DNA of 64,000 nucleotides from NCBI GenBank assembly GCA_003116995.1, contig BDSL01000003.1:1860001-1924000 (forward strand). Reading direction: 5' to 3'. The notes beneath the pieces are model-generated. The model saw nothing but the letters and a program-made list of their open reading frames with translations. It was not told the DNA's origin and searched no databases. The DNA comes from Yamagishiella unicocca. Lineage: Eukaryota; Chlorophyta; Chlorophyceae; Chlamydomonadales; Volvocaceae. Position 1 is the stretch's first letter. Each line of letters begins with the position of its first letter. Made by a program: the position numbers and the translations under genes. Shown one piece after another: positions 56,756 to 64,000 of the stretch.

Positions 56756-59435
56756 CAACAACGCGCACCCTCGCGTACCCGCAGGAGGTGGCCAAGTGGC
56801 CGGCGTCAAGGTCCTGCACGCGGCCCAGCCCGCACACTGCCATGGGGGCTTGATGGTGGGTGGGTGGGTGGGTGGGTGGGTCGCTGGGGGGGGCCCGGCA
56901 TGCTGGGGTAACGTCGGGCTGGCGAGCGGTGGGGCGCACCGCTGAGCGCCGCTTCGGTTGCAAATTGGTTGGGCGCTCGGGGCCTCGGTCGCCCCCGGAG
57001 CTGCGCCACGTCGGAGCTCGTGTTTTTCTGCCTGGTGTCTGCTGGGTACTGACGGGGGCGCACCGGCGGCGGCAGCGGCGGCATGACGTGTATTGGTGGC
57101 GGCAGCGGCGGCATGACGTGTATTGGCGGCGGCAGCGGCGGCATGACGTGTATTGGCGGCGGCAGCGGCGGCATGACGTGTATTGGCGGCGGCAGCGGCG
57201 GCATGACGTGTGTTGCTGGCGGGGCGTACGCAGGGGCTGGAGGGGCACAACGGCCGCGGCGGCGGCGGCGGCGGCGGCGACGCCGACCTGAACCTGGCGC
57301 CGATCCTGGACCTGATCCAGGGGGGCCTGTCGCTGAGGACGGACCCGCTGGCGGAGGAGGGGCTGGAGGGGCCGGAGCCGGGCGAGGTGGCGGCCATACG
57401 GCGGCTGGTCAGGGAGCAGTGCGCGCGCAGCCAGGCGGACGAGCCGGTACGTAGGGCGGCGGAGGGGAGGGCCCCCCGGGTTGTAGGGGAACAGGGGCAG
57501 CAGGGGCAACACTGACAGGGCAGCCGGAGGGGCAGCGCGCGCAACTCGCGTCGACTTCTTGCCCACATTTTTGGTCCTTGCCGCCGTCCCTGTGTCCCAA
57601 TCCATGCATCATCTATCGCATCCGCCGCCGATGTTTTATCACTTCTGGTGCTCGCCGCGCCAATGCTGATTTTTGAAGCTACCATGTGCGCCTGTGCTCG
57701 CCGCCTATCTCCTCGCCTGCCTGCCTGCCTGCCTGCTCCCGGGTGCCCCGCTGTCAGCGCAGGCTCGCGTCGTGTCGCAGGAGGAGATGATCGCCATGAT
57801 GACGAGAGCGCACCGGCGGCAATGCAAGAACCGCGGCGCGGCCACTGCCGCTGCAAATCCGGCCGGCGGCGGCGGCGGTGGTGGTGGTGGTGGTGGGGAC
57901 GACAGCAGCAGCGACGAGAGCCACTACTATCGCGGCCGCGACGAGTCCAAATCTTGGAGGAGGACGGTGCGGTAGGGGCTGGGGGCACATGCGGGGGCCG
58001 AGAGGAAATCCCGTAAAACCCGCCCGCCCGCCCGCCCGCCTGGTCAGCCGCACTTGTGGGGGCGGGGGCTGAAACGGGAACGAGGGCTGAAGCGTCGAGT
58101 TGTTGCAACCATAAAAGCGGGTGTTGATGTTGGCGCAGGAAAGGCTTGGTGGCAGGGCCCGTATTGTGAGGACGGCTGCAGCGCACACCCCGCCTGGACC
58201 AGGAACACCTTCCTCCCTCCCTCCCCCCTTCCCACCCTCCCTACCTGCCTACCTCTCTACCTCAACCCCTTCACGTCTGGGGCGCTGGCGCGCGCCCCCC
58301 GGCCCCCCCCACTACATTTCCCCAGTCGCGTTACCGGATCTTTTAGTGTAACCTCCTCCCCCCCCGACCGAGGGTTACCATGGCCGCGACCGCGACTGAC
58401 GGCTCCGCGCTGGCCCTGGGTCCCGGTCCGCAGGTTGTTTGGATGGAGAGGAGCGACTGGCTGCGGGTCACGGATACAGACGGCAAGCACAATAAGTGAG
58501 CTTGAGGGGCGGGGAGGGGCGGGAAGGGCTGCTAGCTGCGAGGAGGGGGAAGGTGGAAGGCCTGGCGCGGTACGTCGAGCACGGCACCACCTCCAGATGG
58601 ATCCATGGATCCGGTCGGAGTACCCCACGCGCTGCATGGATCCATGCATCCATGGTCGGAGTAGCCCGTGCCTTGCATACCGAGTGCCTGCACCTGCAAC
58701 CCTCCCTCCGCCTCCGCCTCCGCCTCCGCCTCCGCCTCCGCCTCCGCCTCCGCCTCCGCCTCCGCCTCCGCCTCCGCCTCCGCCTCCGCCTCCGCGCCCC
58801 CCCTTCGGCTTATGCTTTTCAGTGCCGACCCACGGGGTGTTCCCTCAATACCCCTCCGCCTCCCTTCGTTCGCTCCGCGTCGGTTTTCCCGCTGCCACAG
58901 GTATCGGCGGCTGCTGCCCAACGGCCAGATACAGACCCAGACCGTGTGCTGCTCCCCCTCTGACGCCATGCGCGGGGTGCGCAACCTGCAGGCCGACTTA
59001 GCCCGAAAGGTACGTGGGCGTGCAAGGCGCGTGTCGCGGCGCGTCAGCACCCATCCTCTATCTATCTGCACGGCGAGTGTCGCGTCGCGTCAACATCCAT
59101 CCAAGGTTATCTTCATGACAGCCGTACGGCACACCGGAAGCGCAGCGCTGGCTGGCATTGCGGGCTGTCCTGCATCGTTGAGCGGGGCTGGATTGGGTGG
59201 GGAATGAAATTGGAGGGGCTGTGGCGGCAGGCGGCCCCGGCCGGACCCGCCGACACCCAGAGGACAGCGCGAGCCAGCCCACGCCCGGCGGTTGCCAAAC
59301 TAGGCCCTGCCCCGTGTGCCCGCATGCCCGACCCACCAGGATGCTCAAGCCAATGCCGTTATAAAGGCATGGCGCCAGGAGCAGCGGAATCGCAAAATGC
59401 AGGCCGCCGCGGCGGCCGCCGCGGAGAGTGATTGA
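53757..59435 (+). CDS. Unrecognised multi-exon gene, about 537 residues
   Basis: Phase-consistent ten-exon model: 53757-53895, 54075-54259, 54877-55140, 55796-56066, 56785-56855, 57234-57446, 57763-57966, 58434-58495, 58901-59009 and 59340-59435. I do not recognise the family. The N-terminal part contains FNPTELQMFKLLQAHEE and YPRPYYIRRASS, then VVDEYDEWNLLKELGLPKLL. The middle is Gly/Pro/Ser-rich with helical patches (AAAMEMYEEVLQ, LLEDIAAQVQQLELG, VAAIRRLVREQC, SQEEMIAMMTRAHRR). The C-terminus looks most conserved: WMERSDWLRVTDTDGKHNKY, LLPNGQIQTQTVCCSPSDAM, then a charged helix with KAWRQEQRNRKM. Exon 1 to 2 and the first donor (GTGAGC at 53896) are the weakest junctions; without splicing, exon 1 would read on to a TGA at 53985. 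Several introns are packed with simple repeats. Confidence 0.6.
56305..56763 (+). repeat. Very long CCA/CAC triplet satellite in an intron
   Basis: About 460 bases of nearly pure CCACCA/CCACAG/CCGCCA units, ending in a run of CAA triplets, lie in the intron 56067-56784. The resulting His, Thr, Gly or Val homopolymer frames are artefacts of the repeat. Confidence 0.95.
57068..57217 (+). repeat. Minisatellite, unit 30 bases x5
   Basis: Five tandem copies containing GGCGGCAGCGGCGGCATGAC and GTGTATTGGC lie in the intron before exon 57234-57446. The last unit runs almost to the acceptor. Confidence 0.9.
58698..58795 (+). repeat. CCGCCT hexanucleotide array
   Basis: About sixteen perfect CCGCCT units in the intron 58496-58900. 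Confidence 0.95.
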
Positions 59436-59994
59436 CCGGATCAGGTACCGATGTGCGATCCGAGCGTAGACCCGAGCGTATACCCGAGCGTGTGTGTAGT
59501 GCTTTTGTGCATTTCGGTAACGGCATCGCAGAAACGCCGGAGTCGAGGGTGGCGCCAAGGGTGACTTGGCCTTGCTTAAGGCTGCTGGGCGAAGTTTTAC
59601 ACGTCGTATGGCAGCTGCTGCTCTTGCTGCTGCGCGCGTACTGTTGCGGAATGACAACAACCTGGTAGCGCGCTTTTTTGCCGCCGTCGGCCATGGCATC
59701 GGCGGGGTTTCCTTGGCGGATGAGCGCTAATGGTGGGGGTTTTATAAAGAAATCCGCAAACCTATGAATGGTGGGGGGCAGGGAGCAGATGGCACGACGC
59801 GCGCGGGACCGAGTCGACGACGTGTGTATGACGCGTGCGCTTACATCTGATGCTGGCGGAGGCATTACCTATCGAGTTGCCGTTATATGACTCGGCGTGC
59901 TCGCTAATAATGGTGTCGATTGCAGCAGGAACGGTCGTTGCGTTGCATGGCGCTGGCAAAGCTGCATCTGGAGGAGGTGCACCATGAATGGTGA

Positions 59995-60150
59995 AGTGGG
60001 CATCAGCCTTGCTCATTACTGGACGGTGTAGTGGGCGTCAGCCTCGTTCATTACTGAACGGTGTAGTGCGCGTCAGCCCTCTTCATTACTGGACGGTGTA
60101 GTAGGCGTCAGCCGTGTTCATACTGAACGGTATAGAGCGCGTCAGCCTTG
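59995..60150 (+). repeat. Tandem repeat, unit about 37 bases x4
   Basis: Diverged units built on GCGTCAGCCTTGCTCATTAC and TGGACGGTGTAGT. The array runs directly into the tRNA-like piece. Confidence 0.85.
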
Positions 60151-60225
60151 CTTTCGACGGGACTTGAACTCCCATGGTCTCTTCTACGCACGCGGCGCCT
60201 TCTCAGCCCAAGACGGTGGCGCGTT
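60150..60225 (-). other. tRNA-like fragment or SINE head
   Basis: On the minus strand GGGAGTTCAAGTCCC has a perfect B-box and T-arm shape, preceded by GGGCTGAGAAGGCGCC, which resembles an A-box/D-arm. No matching 5' acceptor strand is present, so this is not an intact tRNA gene. It may be a decayed tRNA or the RNA polymerase III promoter part of a SINE. Confidence 0.3.
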
Positions 60226-61839
60226 AGGATTTTCGCGTTTGTTTCGGCCCCGAGACCGTCGGCGTGGCGGAGGACTGTGATTTTCGGCAGGAGGCGGCCG
60301 AGGGAGCGGCCTTCCTCTGCTTACTACGTGTGTACGACTGTTGTAGCGCATTGCATGGACTGTCAAGCAAAACTTGTTGTCAGTCGTGTGTATCGCGTAA
60401 GCTGTGACGGTAACCTAGAGTGCTTAACGTGGGGACAGGTGTGGACTCCAAAGGCAGCCTGCGCTCTGCTCGTTCCCTTGCGCAGTCGAGCTTTTGCTGG
60501 CTATCCGTTGGGCACCTGTCGGCCATGGTGTCATGGATGACGTACCATCTTGGGAGGCCCTTGGCGGGACATATATCCATTCGGAGTTTAGAACGTGTAT
60601 TTGCATCCTGCCTCGTATTCAATCTCTTCGATACTCTTTGCGTGAGGACGGAAGGCCGATCCAGCTCCCTTGAGGTGTGGCTTAACCCAGCGACGCAATA
60701 AATGAGTGCCTGTGTGCGATTTCACCGTAGCCAAAGGTCTACAGCGTCCGCTACATGGACCAGTTTCGTAATTGACACGGATGATGTAATTCTCTTCAGC
60801 ATCTCTACGTCAGCTGCCGCACGTTACAGGCTCTCGCGAGGGTCCTTTGTCGCGCTTCAGGGTCCTCCCTACGTCATACGCGACTTTCGTGTGTAAGCAC
60901 ACAGGCAGGCACAGGTAGGCACAGGTAGGCATCAAGATAAATGCCTACCAAAGCTAGAGGCGGCGCGGCAGGTGTAGGTTGCGTAGGTTGTGCGAACAAT
61001 GGTGCCGAGCATGCCAGCTGACTTCGAACCGAGAGGAGCATCATCGAAGCGTATGGGACCGAAATTCGTTCACTTGGTCACGAGGAACGCCCTCTGCCGA
61101 CAGTCATCAGAGACGTACGGCAGCGCATGTCTAGAACCTTGCAAAATAAGAGCTAAACAACTGCAATTCGTTAAACCGAGCAAACCACACATCGCATGCC
61201 GTTCGTCAGCGCGCCAGCCATGCACCACAGCATGGGCCGGCTGACAGAAGCGCACGCCTGTGCCACCCATGGCAACAAAGGAAGAAAACAACCGATGGAT
61301 GGCACTTCCGTCGCGTTCGCATTCGTTTGGGCAATCGCACAAATGCCCCCTTGACGCACGCGAACGCGTTCGGCCCCCACCGCCCCACTGAAATCCACAT
61401 TTCGACAATACCGGTAGTATCCGTCAACCTGCGAGTCCGCCAAGGAGGTGCGATACCTTGCCAAGTAGTATGGAAGAGGGTCACATTGCATATTTGCTAC
61501 TTACGTGGCATGAAGGTAAAACGGCACCGACGCGGTAATGAAGCAATGCTGGCCACGTGAGTAGTTCAAAGCCTGCCTATCTCAGCAGACACTCCCAGTT
61601 CCTTCAGGCAGCTTGCCTGGACTGCAACTCCCAGCTGCAACAAAAACGCCGTCGTTCAACGTCCTGCCGTACCCAAACCCACATCGCAGTAGTCCGGAAC
61701 CAGCCCGACAGCCGGCCATCCCGCCATAACGAAAAACGCACGTCACGCTCGTCACGTGTCGCAGCAACAATGAATCAAGACGAAAGGAATAAGGAGCCGC
61801 TTTGTGCACACTCTGTGAGCCACCGATCGGGGGTTATAA

Positions 61840-64000
61840 TCAATGCGGGGCTGCTGCCCCTAGCCGATAGAAGTTGACGGAGCGGCCGTTCGTGATCACC
61901 AGCAGGTCATCATAGCAGGCAATGTGTTGGATAGGCATGGTGGTATACACGTTGGCCAGCTCGACAGGCAACAGCAGCGCCATCGAGGGGCTGGGGGTGA
62001 GGTCGGTGTAGCCCGCCGGGGGGGGGCCGCCGGACTGAGAGAGGGAGCGGCGACCGGCTTCCTCCTCTTCCACCGCCGCGGCCACCGACGCCACCGAGGG
62101 CAGGCCCAGCACCTGGAGGTGCATGGCCTGGTTCTTGTAGCCGCTGCGGCAGATGATGATCTGGCGGTCCGCAGTGCCGTCACTGCTGGGGTCGCACGGG
62201 GCGACGGCAGTGCCCTCCAGCCCGCTGCCGTCCAGGTCGCCCAGGGGGAGGGGGGCGGTCACGCTGCCCTCCTTGGCGGCACAGGCCTGAGGTGAGGGCA
62301 GGTCAGGGTGCGGGTTAGAGGCGCACACAGTCGCAGATCCCGGAGCGATCGGTGGAACGGCCACAGCTGCTCCAGCTGCTCATCGCGGCGGTGAGATTTT
62401 TATGCGGGTTCCGATTAGGCAGCCAATCTCCCGTATATAGGCATACGTTAGGCGCGCGAAGCCGTCCGTGGGCAGCCAAAGCATGGGAGGGTGTCTCAGC
62501 GGGCACACTAGCGTGCGGTAAATGTTCGTAGGCAAGGCGGTGGCTGGCACTCTGAAAGAAGGCCCGGCCCGTTCCCCATTTACGTGCACATCTGCATCCC
62601 TCTTGATCGTACCTTGCCAACGTCGTACACGTCCACGCGCTCGCTGTAACGGCAGGCAGCCACGAGCATCGTGCCATCCTGCGTAAGGTGGAAGGCATCA
62701 CGACCGACGTAAGCAAGCTTAGTCAATGCGACCACATGCGACCAATAGAGGCATATTAAGCAAGCGGCAGCGCACGGACCCCAAACGGCGCTGGGTGGGC
62801 AGCACACCGTCTACGTTTACTTTTCCCCAAAGCAAGAAAAACCTCATCTGGAAGCGGGACACCGGTACCATATCGGCAGGGGCGGTGCAGCAAACACGCC
62901 CTCCATCCACGGTACTCATCCCAAGGTACGTACGGGCTGCTGCCCGGATGGGGCCAAGCGCCTATTACAGACCTATCATCCCGTCAGTCAGGTCCTGTCA
63001 CCGCAATGAGTCCGGCCCGCCAGCCAAGTCCAACAGGACTGCGCTGCGCCTAGTGCTGTGCCAACAACAATCACCCTTGCAAGCTTTACATGCAAGTCGT
63101 GGACCAAGCGGCACAGGCACGGGCACGCCCTGGGTACCAAAGGGTCTGATACACGCGCCCCTGTGAGGGTAGCCACTAGCCAGCCCGCGTGTGTCAAGCC
63201 GCCTGCGGTGCCAGACCGCTCCGCCCCACCTGCGTGAAGCAGAGCGATGTGGCCATGTCGGGCGCCGACGGGTGGCACATCCGCGCGACGGGGTTCTGCT
63301 GCTCCGGCCGCCACAGGTAAACCTGCGAGCAGGGAGGGGGAACGGGGGAGGGGAGGAGGCAGTGCAGGGTCTGGGATAGGCAGGCCGAAAGGCAGAGCGA
63401 GCGTGAAGCGCGTTTCAAGATGTTAGTGCTGTCGATCGTTCCAAACGAGCCGAAAGGGCATTAGACGAAACTGCTCTCAGGAGTAAAGAGTTGATATAAG
63501 GAACGAAAACGCTGCAGGAAACACACGTTGCCAGCGATCCTCATGCAAAAACTCCACTATGGCTTCATGCTGTTGGATAACAGAATCTACGCGCAGCCCG
63601 CAGCGGCTCTCACCACGTGATCGAAGCTGGACGACGCAAGCATCTCGCCCGTGTCGTTGAAGACGGTGCAGCTGATGGCGGACTGGCACTTTAGCGTCTT
63701 GAAGGGCTTGGAGGATCGCAGGTGTGCGGGCACCTGCGTCTGCTGCCGGATGGCCTCCACGTCCCACAGCGTCAGGCTGCTGGAGAGCTGCGGAAGGGGG
63801 GGGGCATAGAAACCGGTTACGCGGCAGAGGGGGTTACAGAAAAGAACGCGGAGGGGGAGGGGGGAGAGAGGCAACAGCGGTGAACGATGAAGCGGCAGGA
63901 CCACCAGAAGACGACTACAGGCGTGCCGTGCGTACAGCGGAGCGGGCGAGTGGGGCATCGTCCTAGAAAACTGCACGGGCACGCGCAGTGAAGGACAGCG
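61840..64000 (-). CDS. WD40-repeat protein, 3' part (5' end beyond the window)
   Basis: Clear minus-strand exons: 63787-63614 (LTLWDVEAIRQQ, then SCTVFNDTGEMLASSSFDHV), 63322-63230 (VYLWRPEQQNPVARM and ATSLCFTQ; phase 0 with the previous one) and about 62717-62613 (FHLTQDGTMLVAACRYSERV, DVYDVGK). Another is around 62550-62400 (TLVCPLRHPPMLWLPTDGF). The last exon starts at about 62290 after CCTCAG and ends with TGA at 61842-61840, giving YKNQAMHLQVLGLP and a C-terminal YDDLLVITNGRSVNFYRLG. The D-x4-L-A-S-S and LW/VYDV signatures mark beta-propeller blades. The junctions between 63230 and 62300 are unsure, and a possible exon near 62920 is not placed. The specific family is not recognised. Confidence 0.7.

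Larger units (their letters stand above)
59436..61839. other. Intergenic region between convergent genes
   Basis: This contains the tandem array and tRNA-like piece listed separately. Otherwise there are only short unsupported frames, including one on the minus strand starting MADGGKKARYQVVVIPQQ at 59694 that runs antisense over the last exon of the upstream gene. Confidence 0.45.

Noticed and set aside
56190..58186. Long minus-strand open frames (471 and 635 codons) rich in Gly or Val
   Set aside because: They run through the CCA/CAC satellite and the antisense of plus-strand exons; the homopolymers are repeat artefacts.
59359..59694. Minus-strand frame beginning MADGGKKARYQVVVIPQQ
   Set aside because: It overlaps the last exon of the plus-strand gene in antisense, has no partner exon and its second half is just the complement of that exon.
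60150..60240. Intact tRNA gene
   Set aside because: A T-arm and an A-box-like stretch exist, but no 5' acceptor strand pairs with the sequence after the T-arm.

Overview
The window is nuclear DNA of a green alga, most likely a volvocine (Chlamydomonas, Gonium or Volvox type). The signs are GC-rich sequence, genes broken into many short exons with strong GT...AG signals, long Pro-rich (hydroxyproline-rich glycoprotein) coding tracts, TGTAA poly(A) signals, many GC-rich minisatellites and plastid-type genes. It is not prokaryotic. I built the gene models by hand from protein similarity, splice sites and codon phase. Where a model is called phase-consistent, every junction keeps the reading frame.

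Layout. An unidentified gene runs off the left edge on the minus strand (127-883). It diverges from a C3HC zinc-finger gene (NIPA/ZC3HC1/Rsm1 type, 1494-3836, plus). A DedA/VTT membrane protein (5463-8368, minus) is convergent with that. A degenerate non-LTR retrotransposon end lies at 9244-10165. Two paralogous type I membrane hydroxyproline-rich proteins (12317-17773 plus; 26989-30937 minus) face each other across a CobW/COG0523 GTPase gene (19821-25180, plus). Next come a NhaD-type Na+/H+ antiporter (33268-38041, plus), a small DUF1764 gene (39229-40068, minus), a carotenoid cleavage dioxygenase-like gene (41732-46743, plus), a DBHS-like RNA-binding protein (48640-53647, minus), an unrecognised 537-residue gene divergent from it (53757-59435, plus) and the 3' part of a WD40 gene (61840 to the right edge, minus).

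The genes do not form one pathway; this is an ordinary euchromatic stretch. Themes do recur. Two proteins fit the plasma membrane/cell wall interface (the paralogous wall-type pair). Three fit the plastid or other membranes (DedA, NhaD, dioxygenase-like). Several fit nuclear or RNA roles (C3HC, DBHS-like).

The most notable structures are: (1) the wall-protein pair with a shared transmembrane segment and a conserved cytosolic motif; (2) a dispersed retroelement tail present in about ten copies, many inside introns, carrying a palindromic TGTAAC-N-GTTACA that supplies a poly(A) signal on both strands; (3) a dioxygenase-like protein that appears to have lost three of four iron-binding histidines; (4) a DBHS-type protein, a family described mainly from animals.
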